A stretch of 64,000 nucleotides of DNA from Corynebacterium kroppenstedtii (GCF_016894245.1 NZ_CP069792.1:248001-312000), one strand, 5' to 3'; positions 8,468 to 17,355 are shown, numbered from the stretch's first letter. Numbers and translations: made by a program. Notes: generated by a model from the letters alone, not told the origin.

Positions 8468-9942
8468 CCGGTGGACTAACGCAAACGGAAGACGACATTC
8501 TAAGCCTACTGAGCAGTCAGGTCGGATCACACCGAGCCAGCAATGATCGGCTGGCTGCCTACTATGACGGCACACACCGAGTCCGGCGAATCGGTGTGGC
8601 CGTGCCACGCACCCTCGGGGACATTGGGGTGGTGTCGGGCTGGCCAGCCACCATTGTCGATACCTATGGCGACTTGCTACGCATGGACGGCTTTATCTCT
8701 CCTGACTACCCCGACCAGATGCGCACCATCACCCGCCGGTTCAACGTTCCGCTGCGCGTCTCAGAAGCCATTTTAGACATGCTGATCTTTGGGCTAGGCC
8801 TACTTGCTGTCGAGCCAGACACGACGGGCCAATTCCGACTGCGCTCGGTCTCCCCCATGTCCGGATCACTGTTGTGGGATGATGCCACCAATAGCCCAGT
8901 GGCTGGCTACCGACGGTCCGGGGTTGATTCACAAGGCTATTATCGCGAAGTCCTCTACCTACGTGGGCAAATCGTCATCGTGCTGCAGGATACGGCCCGG
9001 ATTCAATCAGTCCAGAGATACCCCATCCCCGACAACGGGTTCCCCATGTTCAGGTTGCGCAACAGGCTACGCACCTCCCACTGGTCAGGGCAATCAGAAA
9101 TCACGCCAGCCGTGCAATATCTCACCGACGCCGCCGCCCGCACCCTGGAAAACATGGAATACAATTCCGAGTTCTATGCCTCACCTCAAAGGTGGGCTAC
9201 GGGGGCCTCACCCGAAGACTTTGGTTACGACCCTGACGGCATGTCTGAATTTGACCGCGTTGAGATGGGGTGGCGCACGTCCATCGGCAAGATGCTCGTC
9301 CTCAATGGCGATGAAGATGACCAAAAGCAGCCGAGTGTCGGGCAATTTGCTTCTTCACCCCCGACCCCATTTATTGAGCAGGTTAGGGCCTATTCTCAGC
9401 TCATCTCTTCGGAATCGAAAATCCCGGCTCAGTATTTCGGATTCATGACGCAAAACCCGCCATCGGGTGATTCCATCCGCGTGTGGAAAGAGCAGCTTAT
9501 TCGCGCCTCAGAAATCAAAACCGAGCTGATGAACCCGGATTTGATTGCGCTCGCTCAGGTGCTCGCTTCGCTGACTGAATTTGATGATGAGGTGGATGCG
9601 GATCGGTTAGCCGATGGCCTCGAGGTGGATTGGAGAGACCCGGCGACAGCGTCGAAAGCCGCAGATGCCGACTGGGCGCTCAAACTCCTCTCCGCTGGTG
9701 TCCTCTCCCCTGATTCTCAGGTTTTGCTCGAAAACCTGCATTTCTCTGCTGCTGATCGTCTGCGAATTGAGCAGGAAAACCGGAGTAAGCGCCTGTCTGC
9801 TCTCGCGAAGGTCATGGCTGCATCCAAGACGGACAGCGACCAATCCAGCTCGCCCAACGACACCGAAGACGGGGCGACCGAAGCAGAACAAGTCCCCTCT
9901 CCCGATGAGAACGCCAGCCAAGACGCGAAAGAGGGAAGATAA
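8464..9942 (+). CDS. Portal protein
   Basis: 492 residues from ATG 8464, overlapping the terL stop; an upstream in-frame extension to 8398 is rejected because it lies inside terL. It has the SPP1/gp6-like actinophage portal pattern: N-terminal helices (RASNDRLAAYYDGTHRVR), a beta-rich middle and a helical region with IPAQYFGF and SGDSIRVWKEQLI. The C-terminus is acidic and disordered (Asp/Ser/Glu-rich). It forms the dodecameric ring at the capsid vertex. The next gene starts immediately after the stop. Confidence 0.9.
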   Translation: MTGGLTQTEDDILSLLSSQVGSHRASNDRLAAYYDGTHRVRRIGVAVPRTLGDIGVVSGWPATIVDTYGDLLRMDGFISPDYPDQMRTITRRFNVPLRVSEAILDMLIFGLGLLAVEPDTTGQFRLRSVSPMSGSLLWDDATNSPVAGYRRSGVDSQGYYREVLYLRGQIVIVLQDTARIQSVQRYPIPDNGFPMFRLRNRLRTSHWSGQSEITPAVQYLTDAAARTLENMEYNSEFYASPQRWATGASPEDFGYDPDGMSEFDRVEMGWRTSIGKMLVLNGDEDDQKQPSVGQFASSPPTPFIEQVRAYSQLISSESKIPAQYFGFMTQNPPSGDSIRVWKEQLIRASEIKTELMNPDLIALAQVLASLTEFDDEVDADRLADGLEVDWRDPATASKAADADWALKLLSAGVLSPDSQVLLENLHFSAADRLRIEQENRSKRLSALAKVMAASKTDSDQSSSPNDTEDGATEAEQVPSPDENASQDAKEGR

Positions 9943-10668
9943 ATGGCCACCGTGGATGTTGAACACCCGTGGACATCGATTACCCCAGTGGTTGATCGGA
10001 TTACGACGCTGGCCATTCGTGAGCTCAACATGGAGGCCGCTACCATCCCGGACGTCACCGACAACCCTTATGAGCAAAAAGACCTGTTACGGCAGCTAGC
10101 GCGGGAGACCATCGACGCCTACGGCCTATCAGTCACGGACGCGACAATGGCGTGGCTCGAGGAGCAAGAAGAATATATGGGAATGCGCCCGGTGGCGTGG
10201 GAGCCGAAGAAAGTTGATATTGATCGTGTGGAAGCACGGATGGCCCATGACTTCGGACCGTTGTTCTTCGACGAGGATGGGTATGCCACCACGGTGAAGA
10301 ATGTGGGTTTTCTTGTCTCTGACGAGTTGTACGGTCGGCAGCGCAAGACGACGGAGTCTACGGCATGGAACGGTCATGGGGCGTGGGCTCGGGTGGCACA
10401 TCCGGGTGCTTGTGCGTTTTGTATGTTGATGGCGTCACGCGGTTTTGCCTACAAAACGCGGGAAACCGCAGGCGGTGGTCATGCGGGGGCGCATTATCAC
10501 GATCATTGTCGGTGTCTGGTGATTTGCAAGAAGCGAGGGAAGGTTGAGCTTCCTGACAGCACGATTCGGGCTCAGAAGATTTATGCCGAGGGGCGGGAGC
10601 AGTCCCCTACTGGCAAGCCGGAGGATATTTTGTCATCTATGCGAAAAGTTGGGAATCTCAGTCACTGA
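9943..10668 (+). CDS. MuF-like minor capsid protein
   Basis: 241 residues. The C-terminal half carries ARVAHPGACAFCMLMAS and HYHDHCRC, the paired Cys/His pattern of phage Mu gpF-type minor head proteins found beside actinophage portals. The N-terminal half is helical. Such proteins sit at the portal and are ejected or help head assembly. No capsid protease domain is visible here, and none is seen as a separate gene. ATG directly follows the portal stop. The 92-bp gap downstream contains a TAAAAT box (10679-10684) that could be an internal promoter. Confidence 0.8.
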   Translation: MATVDVEHPWTSITPVVDRITTLAIRELNMEAATIPDVTDNPYEQKDLLRQLARETIDAYGLSVTDATMAWLEEQEEYMGMRPVAWEPKKVDIDRVEARMAHDFGPLFFDEDGYATTVKNVGFLVSDELYGRQRKTTESTAWNGHGAWARVAHPGACAFCMLMASRGFAYKTRETAGGGHAGAHYHDHCRCLVICKKRGKVELPDSTIRAQKIYAEGREQSPTGKPEDILSSMRKVGNLSH

Positions 10669-10760
10669 ACGTATGTGCTAAAATGTGTGATGATTGCGGT
10701 ACTGTCCGGAAGGGATGAATGCCATGACCGTAATTGACACAAGCACATAGAGGAGTAGCT

Positions 10761-11324
10761 GTGACTGCACATGAGGGGGATCACTCCGATCAGGAGGCCG
10801 AAAAGGTCTCTGGAGTTGAGGACTCTGCATCCGAGGCCGAAAAGGCAGAGTCGAATACAAGTTCTAGTGACTATCGACAAAAGTACGAGAAGATGCGCGC
10901 CCATTCCCGCACATGGGAAACACGGGCAGAGAAGTCGCTTGAGGAAGTCAAACACCTTACAGCCCAGCTTGACTCGTTGAAAGATGAGAACGGCAAGCTT
11001 GAGGAAACGGTGGAGGCACTTCGCTCACAATTGTCGGAGACGACGAGCCAACTTGCTGAGGAGACGCGGCATCACGATCTGACAACGCGCATTGCAGATT
11101 TGGGCGGCAACATTGGTCAGCTCTTTGATTCGAAGCGCTTTTGTAAAGCAGTAGACGAGTTGGATCTTGATGCCGATGATGCAGACTCCACGCTGAAAAC
11201 GCTCATCAAGCAGCACAGCACTGCTACCGCCCCTAGCTCGTCACTGACATGGGAGCAGCCCGGCCAGGGCATTTCGAAAGGTGAAGAGCTGTGGAATCGC
11301 CGTAAGGCACGTCGGGGGGCGTAA
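10761..11324 (+). CDS. Scaffolding protein
   Basis: 187 residues from GTG 10761, chosen because AGGAG lies 5 nt upstream. The protein is very acidic at the N-terminus, then has a long predicted coiled coil (about residues 40-110, rich in Glu/Leu/Lys heptads). It ends with a short basic tail after LWNRRKARRGA. This is the standard layout of siphophage scaffolds, which nucleate capsid assembly and leave the head. Its place directly before the decoration and major capsid genes supports the call. Confidence 0.85.
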   Translation: MTAHEGDHSDQEAEKVSGVEDSASEAEKAESNTSSSDYRQKYEKMRAHSRTWETRAEKSLEEVKHLTAQLDSLKDENGKLEETVEALRSQLSETTSQLAEETRHHDLTTRIADLGGNIGQLFDSKRFCKAVDELDLDADDADSTLKTLIKQHSTATAPSSSLTWEQPGQGISKGEELWNRRKARRGA

Positions 11325-11353
11325 CATCATTCATCAACTATTCGGGGGGAATT

Positions 11354-11782
11354 ATGCATATTCGGCCAACATTTGACCGGTATTCTCCTAGTGACCTGTC
11401 TTGGCTTGGTTCACGTCATGCTGTGGACAATGCGGAGACGGGAACATTGGGGGAAAAGACAACCCATATTCGACGGGCAGTTTTACCGTCGGGCACCGCT
11501 TTGCACCGTGACGGCGACTACTGGCTTCCGGTGACATCGAAAACGCAGTCTGTGGACGGTTTTTTGCTCACTGACCAGGACAATGTTCCTGGAGAGGTTG
11601 TGCCCATTGTGTGGCATGGCCGTATCCGCGTTGATCGTCTTCCAGATTCAAACAACCGCGTGAAAATCGCAGAATGCGATCATCCTGAGTTCACGTTCGT
11701 TCACGAGCCGTCCGATTCTCTATGGAATGAGGATGGCTCGACGAATTTTGATCAGGTCGGATCACTGCGAGGTGATATTTAA
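11354..11782 (+). CDS. Probable capsid decoration / head protein
   Basis: 142 residues, ATG with GGGGGGA upstream. Beta-rich with RRAVLPSGTALHRDGDYWLPV and VDGFLLTDQDNV, a pattern seen in small head decoration or capsid-stabilising proteins lying just before the major capsid gene. The stop codon overlaps the start of the major capsid gene. Function is inferred mainly from position and the PSGT/DGFL motifs. Confidence 0.6.
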   Translation: MHIRPTFDRYSPSDLSWLGSRHAVDNAETGTLGEKTTHIRRAVLPSGTALHRDGDYWLPVTSKTQSVDGFLLTDQDNVPGEVVPIVWHGRIRVDRLPDSNNRVKIAECDHPEFTFVHEPSDSLWNEDGSTNFDQVGSLRGDI

Positions 11783-12840
11783 TGGGATCGTCACAGATTT
11801 GGACTGAGGTCCTTTCCCCTCAGGATTTAACGGTGTATGCCAACCACTACCTCACTGACCTTCAAGCCAACGGGTACTCCCTGTCCGCCTATTTCCCCGA
11901 TCAGCTGGTCAATGACATTTTCTTCGCCTGGAAAACCGAGGAAGACACCAACCGGCTGGCGGAGGTACGCTCCGCCGATGCGGAGACCCCTATCGGATCG
12001 ATGGGCGGTGGCCATAAGGCCACCATGCAACTGCCCCTCATTGGGCAGAAAGTCCGCATCAACGAGATGGACCAGCTGCGCAGCTTCCGGCAGGGCAATG
12101 CCGAGTTCCAGGAAGACGACATGACTAAGGCCACTGAAACGGTCGTCCGTGCGGTGGCTAACCGCGTGGAAGTGGCCCGTGGCGATGTTCTCACCACTGG
12201 CCGCGTTCGTTACGCCGAAAACGGCGCGATTGTTGATGCAGGTATTGGCCGCGATAAGGAGTTCGAGGTCACACCGAAGAAGCATTGGGACGATCCCAAC
12301 GCTCCGGCGCTTGAAGACATCATTGATTGGGCGATGGCGTATGAGGATGCTAATGGCACCAAGCCGGGCACGATCATTGCTTCACCCAAGGTTATCCAGA
12401 AGCTGCAGGTTAATGCGCAGTTCCGTGACTCTGCGAATACGACTGGTGAGTTAGCTCGCGTCTCTTCTGGGGCCATTAATGCTGTGCTCCAGGACCAGGG
12501 GCTGCCGGGTATCACCTCGTATTCGAAGTCAGTACGGGATGGGAATGGTTCTCGCCGCATCCTGGACGAGAACACCATGTACTTCCTGCCTCCTGAGACG
12601 CAATCTGGGCTGTTGGGCTATACGGTGTGGGGCCAGACTGTGGAGATGAATTCTCCGGAATATCAGCTCACTGGTCTAGGCCAGATCGCTGTGGGTGCGT
12701 GGCGTGAGAATGATCCGATGGCGTATTGGGTTCGTGCGAACTGTGCTGTCCAGCCGATTTTGACGAATCCGAATATGGCGATGGTCGCTCATGTCGTCAA
12801 GCCGGAGAGCACACGTAAAGCTGCCAAGGTCTCGAAGTAG
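11782..12840 (+). CDS. Major capsid protein (HK97-fold family)
   Basis: 352 residues. It has the expected pattern: an N-terminal arm region, EVRSADAETPIGSMGGGHK, a long spine-helix region (ATETVVRAVANRVEVARGD), ALEDIIDWAMAYEDANG, and a C-terminal domain with WRENDPMAYWVRAN. No N-terminal prohead protease target is obvious, in agreement with a separate scaffold gene. Start overlaps the decoration gene stop by one base step. It is flanked by scaffold and connectors. Confidence 0.92.
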   Translation: MGSSQIWTEVLSPQDLTVYANHYLTDLQANGYSLSAYFPDQLVNDIFFAWKTEEDTNRLAEVRSADAETPIGSMGGGHKATMQLPLIGQKVRINEMDQLRSFRQGNAEFQEDDMTKATETVVRAVANRVEVARGDVLTTGRVRYAENGAIVDAGIGRDKEFEVTPKKHWDDPNAPALEDIIDWAMAYEDANGTKPGTIIASPKVIQKLQVNAQFRDSANTTGELARVSSGAINAVLQDQGLPGITSYSKSVRDGNGSRRILDENTMYFLPPETQSGLLGYTVWGQTVEMNSPEYQLTGLGQIAVGAWRENDPMAYWVRANCAVQPILTNPNMAMVAHVVKPESTRKAAKVSK

Positions 12841-12858
12841 TCAGTGAGGGGCGGCACT

Positions 12859-13242
12859 GTGGATGTGTATTGCACGGTCAGCGATGTGACGGATCGTTTG
12901 ACGATGGAGCCTGATCGAGATGATCGCCGGTTTATTCGGGCGATGATTGATGAGGCCACTGTCGCCATTGATGCCTATATGGGTGGTCATGTGGGTGATG
13001 ATGTTCCGTCTGCTGTTCGTGTGGTGTGTGCTCGGGTTGCCGCTCGTGCGGTCAGTCGTGGCTTATCCACTGCCCCGGTGGGGGCCGAGTCGCAGTCTTT
13101 TACTGCTGGGCCGTTTTCTACCACGCAGAATTTCGGGTCGAATTCGAATGGTGGAGGCGTGTTTTTGACTGCTGAGGACAAGCGGATGCTGCGTTCTGTG
13201 GGAGGTGGCCGTCGTGGCGCGTTCACGGTCTCGTTGTACTAG
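12859..13242 (+). CDS. Head-tail adaptor (connector) protein
   Basis: 127 residues from GTG 12859, favoured because AGGGG lies about 7 nt upstream; GTG 12844 is the alternative. The N-terminus (VSDVTDRLTMEPDRDDRRF) and helix pattern fit gp6/gp15-like adaptors that bind under the portal. The C-terminal half has a flexible Gly/Asn/Phe-rich stretch and ends in a beta strand. First gene after the capsid gene, the canonical place for this function. Confidence 0.75.
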   Translation: MDVYCTVSDVTDRLTMEPDRDDRRFIRAMIDEATVAIDAYMGGHVGDDVPSAVRVVCARVAARAVSRGLSTAPVGAESQSFTAGPFSTTQNFGSNSNGGGVFLTAEDKRMLRSVGGGRRGAFTVSLY

Positions 13243-13588
13243 GTCGGGGTTTCCTCTGCCCTTCGCAGTGCAAGTGCGTCGCCGTAGGGATTCAGGGGTT
13301 GATGCGTTCGGTAACACGACCAGGTCGTGGGGGGCGCCGGAGTCTGTTCGGGTCGCTGGCTGGTGTATTGATAGCTCTGATGAGCATGGTCCTGATGATC
13401 GGGATGTTCGGCGGGTGGATTGGGCTGGTTCTTTGTTGGCTCTTCCTGGCTGTGTTTGTGCTGGGGATCGGGTGGAGCTTGGTGGTGCCTGGTTTCTTGT
13501 GGCTGATGGTGGCCATGACTACACGCATGGCCCGTGGTGGGATCCGGGTGTGGTGGAATACAAGCTTCATGTTTTCGAGGAGGCATAG
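13214..13588 (+). CDS. Head-tail stopper-like protein
   Basis: 124 residues from GTG 13214 (GGGAGG about 9 nt upstream; GTG 13205 is possible). The start lies inside the end of the adaptor gene. Beta-rich, with VRVAGWCIDSSDE and DRVELGGAWFLVADGGHDY, typical of the gp16/stopper family that plugs the connector. The frame is supported by its end meeting the strong RBS of the next gene. Confidence 0.65.
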   Translation: MARSRSRCTRSGFPLPFAVQVRRRRDSGVDAFGNTTRSWGAPESVRVAGWCIDSSDEHGPDDRDVRRVDWAGSLLALPGCVCAGDRVELGGAWFLVADGGHDYTHGPWWDPGVVEYKLHVFEEA

Positions 13589-13590
13589 CC

Positions 13591-13881
13591 GTGAGTGACC
13601 GTGTTGAGTGGAAATTTAACCATCAGTTTTTTAACCGTGTCCTCAAGGAAGATGGCCAGACACGTGCGCTTGTCGATGCCAAGGCCGAGGAGTTTCGAGG
13701 AAAAGCTGGGTCGCATTGCACAGTGCTCCCCGCGATTCAGGGGAAAACGCGGTGGCGGGCTCTTGTGGTGCCCACTCCTCACGATTCGGAGGCCTATGTG
13801 TACGAGTTGAAACATAACTCGATGCAGAAGGCCATTGGTGAGTACCCGGTCGCGACTAACCATCCAAGGAGTACAGAATGA
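13591..13881 (+). CDS. HK97 gp10-like neck/minor tail protein
   Basis: 96 residues, GTG start behind GAGGAGGC. Contains VDAKAEEFRGKAG and RWRALVVPTPHDSEAYVYELK, consistent with the short gp10-type connector proteins between stopper and tail terminator. Stop overlaps the ATG of the next gene. Assignment rests on gene order and general pattern. Confidence 0.6.
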   Translation: MSDRVEWKFNHQFFNRVLKEDGQTRALVDAKAEEFRGKAGSHCTVLPAIQGKTRWRALVVPTPHDSEAYVYELKHNSMQKAIGEYPVATNHPRSTE

Positions 13882-14255
13882 GGCATCCTACAGCCGTCGT
13901 GGTCTCGTGCCTAAAGAAATGGTTCGTCGGCTCGGAATACGAAAAGGTCCATGTTGCCACCAAAGTGCCTGACAACATTCACGGCCCTGTTGTGCGGGTG
14001 GACAGTGCGCCGCCTAATCGGGAAACGCCGATCACAGACCGGACGCGGATCATGCTGCAGGCCTACGGGGATGACGACCAGGACTGTGTCGATCTTCTGG
14101 CTGCCTGCCTGGACGGTCTAGAGATGGCGTATCGAGCTGATTTAGCCGTCATGGCGTGGGAGACCGATACCGAGCCATATAACTTTCCCGATCCAGATCG
14201 ACCGGGGGTAGCCAGGTGGCAAGCGGCCGGTACTTTGTGGACAACGTTAAGCTAA
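13878..14255 (+). CDS. Tail terminator protein
   Basis: 125 residues. Pattern of gpU/gp17-type proteins: N-terminal helix, VHVATKVPDN, VRVDSAPPN, TDRTRIMLQAYGDDDQD, then a helix (LLAACLDGLEMAYRAD) and a C-terminal strand WQAAGTLWTTLS. These proteins cap the tail tube and join it to the head. It precedes the major tail protein, the standard order. Confidence 0.75.
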   Translation: MRHPTAVVVSCLKKWFVGSEYEKVHVATKVPDNIHGPVVRVDSAPPNRETPITDRTRIMLQAYGDDDQDCVDLLAACLDGLEMAYRADLAVMAWETDTEPYNFPDPDRPGVARWQAAGTLWTTLS

Positions 14256-14267
14256 TCAATATTCATG

Positions 14268-14273
14268 TATAAT
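14268..14273 (+). promoter_or_regulatory. TATAAT box before the major tail protein
   Basis: Perfect TATAAT in the 83-bp gap between tail terminator and major tail protein, about 65 bp before the ATG. No clear -35 at 17 bp. A separate strong promoter would suit the high demand for tail-tube subunits. Confidence 0.4.
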
Positions 14274-14338
14274 ACGAGGTGGCTTGTGCTTTAAACGAGG
14301 AAAGCCACTCGGGGATTCATACTTTTGGGGGGATTCGC

Positions 14339-15331
14339 ATGGCACGTATGCGACAAAATATTGTTGTCGGCGCGCCCGAAGTGAAGAGCGGCGGGGCTGC
14401 TTGGATCGGTAAGGCCGGCATTAATCCACTTCAGACTCCGCATTCTGCGTCGATCCGGGTGGCGGCGTTACCTGCTGTCAACCGTTTCAGTCCAGCGGGC
14501 TACATCTCTGAAGATGGTGTCACGAAGACCGTGGACCGGGATACAGATAATGTTGTGGATTGGAATGGCGACACGATGGCGGTGTTGCAGTCGAGTCATT
14601 CTGTCCAGGTCAAGGCTAAGTTTCATGAGATTGTGAATGCTCATGTGGCCACGGCCATGTTGGGCGATGGGAATTTCCGTTCACGCCATGACGGCCGGTC
14701 GGTGCAGATGATTGATAATGCGACCGATACACCGTACCGGTCCTACATTTTCGATATTCACGGTGGTGATGGGGTCAAGGGCCGGCTGTTTATCCCGAAT
14801 GGTCGTGTCTCTGAGCTTGATGATCAGGTCTTTTCCCGCTCTGAGGTTGTCGGGTTTGATGCCACGATCGAGTGTTTCCCAGACGATAACGATAACAAGC
14901 TCTACACCTACATTGACCGCCGTGAGGTCAAGCGTGACGAGGACGATCGTTTCCCCGACGATGGTCTTCCGGTAGTCTCTTTGGCAGAGATCGAGGATAT
15001 TGTTCGCAACGCTTTGGACGGGCTGCCGATTTCTCCGGACTTGGTTGCTGGGGTGTTCTACTCCCTTATCGATGGTAAGGGCGGGCTGAATCTTGATTTC
15101 ATCGAAAAGCTCGTTAACCATCTGCGCCCGCTGGATGGTGTCGATGACATTCTTAAGCTGTTGGCTGATCTATTGGAGGGGGCCGATGGGGCCACGCTCA
15201 TTCACGATGTTGAGGCTTTGCCGTTTACGCCGCTGAATAGGTATCGCCGGTGGACTCAGTCTGTTGTTGATCTGCTCACCGGTGCCGGCGGACGCCAAAC
15301 CATAGATGACCTCACTGGGGGGATTCTCTGA
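14339..15331 (+). CDS. Major tail (tube) protein with helical C-terminal extension
   Basis: 330 residues from ATG 14339 (GGGGGG 8 nt upstream). Residues 1 to about 205 are the beta-rich tube domain, with NIVVGAPEVKSGGAAWIG near the start, SPAGYISEDGV and SYIFDIHG. Residues about 215-330 are an unusual helical, Leu/Asp-rich extension. The tube domain is clearly paralogous to residues 1-205 of the giant protein at 17390, which shares the GAP(E/D)V, GGxAWIG, PAGYxSxDGV and (R)LF(I/V)P blocks. Placed between tail terminator and the three extra genes. Confidence 0.85.
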   Translation: MARMRQNIVVGAPEVKSGGAAWIGKAGINPLQTPHSASIRVAALPAVNRFSPAGYISEDGVTKTVDRDTDNVVDWNGDTMAVLQSSHSVQVKAKFHEIVNAHVATAMLGDGNFRSRHDGRSVQMIDNATDTPYRSYIFDIHGGDGVKGRLFIPNGRVSELDDQVFSRSEVVGFDATIECFPDDNDNKLYTYIDRREVKRDEDDRFPDDGLPVVSLAEIEDIVRNALDGLPISPDLVAGVFYSLIDGKGGLNLDFIEKLVNHLRPLDGVDDILKLLADLLEGADGATLIHDVEALPFTPLNRYRRWTQSVVDLLTGAGGRQTIDDLTGGIL

Positions 15332-15381
15332 CCTACTCGTGTAGGCATTGTTCATAAAAAATTTTTTGGAGGTTTATTCCT

Positions 15382-16011
15382 ATGGCTGACAAAGAAAGCC
15401 TTTTGTCACAGATCACGAAGTCTCTGCGCGATCTTCAGCAGCAGGGTGGAGTGGAAAAAGATACTGCCGATTCTCTGTCGGGGATGTTCACAAATTTCAA
15501 CGGGCTGATCGATAAGTTAACTGAGTCAATCCCCCAGCAGGTCTCGATGTTGGGGCGAACAGTTAAAGATGCCAAGACGCTGGCTGATGATATCAAGCAG
15601 ATTCTCGGCGGCCCCCTAGTCTTTCCTGGGACCGGTGTTCCTGCCGCTATCAAGGGCATCACGGATGCTAAGTCAACTCTGCATGATCAGGTTGCGGCCC
15701 AATTTGGGGATATGGAAGCGCTGCCCCAGCAGGTTGCTGATCATGTTGATGAATTGTCCGTGAATGCCGGCAAGGTCGGTGCTGCCATTGATGAATTCAT
15801 CAATTCGACGTATGGCAAGAAACTATTCGACGGTATCTCTCCGGGTGATGGCTTTCCCGAACTCGTCGGTAAATTCGACCGGCTTGCAGAAGCTGATCGT
15901 AAGAAGATCACTGACTTGGTGACCAGTATTGGCACTGCGGCGAAACCGATGGGCAGCACGATTGTCGATATTTTGCGTGCCGTGCACCATGAGGACGAGG
16001 GGGCTAAGTAA
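15382..16011 (+). CDS. Helical tail-locus protein, unknown function (extra gene 1)
   Basis: 209 residues, ATG with GGAGG 9 nt upstream. Almost wholly helical and polar, with a Gly/Pro-rich break near residue 80 (GGPLVFPGTGVP) and a second near residue 155. No transmembrane segment and no recognised family. It lies directly after the major tail protein and 2 bp before extra gene 2, so it probably works with it. Normal siphophages have no gene here. Confidence 0.75.
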   Translation: MADKESLLSQITKSLRDLQQQGGVEKDTADSLSGMFTNFNGLIDKLTESIPQQVSMLGRTVKDAKTLADDIKQILGGPLVFPGTGVPAAIKGITDAKSTLHDQVAAQFGDMEALPQQVADHVDELSVNAGKVGAAIDEFINSTYGKKLFDGISPGDGFPELVGKFDRLAEADRKKITDLVTSIGTAAKPMGSTIVDILRAVHHEDEGAK

Positions 16012-16013
16012 AT

Positions 16014-17291
16014 ATGGAGTATAAGTACACTGACCGCGATTCGTACGGCGAGTTTTCTCCGTCCACTCTGATTGACCGGCTGGAGTCAGCCGGTGTCCTT
16101 CCCCATGAGCTCGCGAATGTTTTCACCCAGGCATCCAACGCTGTGCTGAACGTGTCGGATGATGCCCGCTCCAACGTCGAGCAGGCGCTAAGCACGTTGG
16201 CGAATGAGGCCGAAAGCGGCCAAAAGGTGAAAGACACGTTGAGGGCAAACCTTGAAACGGCGCTGGAAGAACCCGATCCGCTTAAGAAGGTAGCGGATTT
16301 CAAGACGGCCGCCGACGAACTGGTTGACGGTCTTGAGAAGCAGCTTCAGGATCTGGGCCTCGGTGATGTGTCTTCTGTTGAAGATGTTCGGTCGTCTGTG
16401 AAGGATTTTGCCGAGGCTCTCGATACGCTCAACGGTTCGGCACCGATCGCGAAAATCGTTGAGAAACTCCCTGGCGGTGCTCTGCCCGGACATATTCTTG
16501 AATCCTTGGCTAGCCTGCGTCAAGACGAACTCGACGACATTCGTAAGCATGTCGATACGCTCACTGATCGTGGGGCTCGAGTCGTCGCTGACCTAGCGTC
16601 CATTGGTGCAGATGAGGCCGTCCGCCAGGCCACCCGAGCTAACAAAGCCTTGACTCCCCTGCTGGCTATTGCGCTTGCTATCGGTGCCGTTGTTGGGGAA
16701 GGCGCCGAAGCGGTTAAAGCTATCGTCGATGTGGGCACTGCACTCAAAGCGGCTATCGTTAAAGGCTTCTTAACTGCAGGCAAGGGGCTTCTTGCCGCTC
16801 CGGTCATCGCCCAAGTCAAGTCGGCGAAGGCATTACCATTCGCCGTTGTTGCACTCCAGATGTTCAACCACCACGAAATCCGGATGGCTCTGCTCAATGT
16901 CTTCAATGACTTGATCATTAACACTGTCACCGCATTCAACACCTCGGTGGTGGTCAAAGCTATCCGCGCCGCTGTGGATATGCTGGTCTTGTCCACCCCG
17001 ATCCGTATCGCGGTTCGCGGCAACAACATCATGTTGATCCTGAATGCTCTCAATATTGGCCGCATCCTGTTCAACATTTTCTTGCTGACCCGCATACCGC
17101 AGATCGGTCATCTGCCGATCCGCGGATTGGGCCTGCGTGGCGTGGAAACCCTGTTTGCGGGCGCCTACACCACATGGCGTCTACTCAAAACGATCCTCAC
17201 CCCGCTTGCTTTCAAGCCAGGGGTGCTTCTGGGAGACGCTGTGGCCTTGGCCCTCGTCGCCTACCTTGTTGTCGGCGCTCTCACTGTTTAA
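16014..17291 (+). CDS. Tail-locus protein with hydrophobic C-terminal half (extra gene 2)
   Basis: 425 residues. Residues 1 to about 210 are charged and strongly helical. Residues about 215-425 alternate hydrophobic segments (LLAIALAIGAVVGEGAEAV, IMLILNALNIGRILFNIFLL, AVALALVAYLVVGALTV) with short basic turns, so this half could insert in membranes. No family is recognised. It starts 2 bp after extra gene 1 and is followed by a terminator. The C-terminal style resembles the membrane region of the giant protein, which suggests shared ancestry or partnership. Confidence 0.75.
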   Translation: MEYKYTDRDSYGEFSPSTLIDRLESAGVLPHELANVFTQASNAVLNVSDDARSNVEQALSTLANEAESGQKVKDTLRANLETALEEPDPLKKVADFKTAADELVDGLEKQLQDLGLGDVSSVEDVRSSVKDFAEALDTLNGSAPIAKIVEKLPGGALPGHILESLASLRQDELDDIRKHVDTLTDRGARVVADLASIGADEAVRQATRANKALTPLLAIALAIGAVVGEGAEAVKAIVDVGTALKAAIVKGFLTAGKGLLAAPVIAQVKSAKALPFAVVALQMFNHHEIRMALLNVFNDLIINTVTAFNTSVVVKAIRAAVDMLVLSTPIRIAVRGNNIMLILNALNIGRILFNIFLLTRIPQIGHLPIRGLGLRGVETLFAGAYTTWRLLKTILTPLAFKPGVLLGDAVALALVAYLVVGALTV

Positions 17292-17307
17292 TTGTGAGTC
17301 TGCCCTC

Positions 17308-17343
17308 GGGGGCCAGGGTACATGCCCTCGCCCCCTTCTTTTT
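17308..17343 (+). terminator. Rho-independent terminator before the giant gene
   Basis: Stem GGGGGC-CA-GGG/CCC-TC-GCCCCC with a 6-nt loop followed by TTCTTTTT. It separates the giant gene from the upstream tail genes. Confidence 0.7.
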
Positions 17344-17349
17344 ATGCCT

Positions 17350-17355
17350 TATACT
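17350..17355 (+). promoter_or_regulatory. Candidate promoter of the giant gene
   Basis: TATACT 40 bp before the ATG and directly after the terminator. The -35 region overlaps the terminator stem and is not conserved, so strength is unclear. Terminator plus promoter implies independent expression. Confidence 0.35.

Noticed and set aside
13239..13586. - strand frames over the head-tail connector genes
   Set aside because: Pro/His/Thr-rich shadows of G/T-rich + strand coding sequence.
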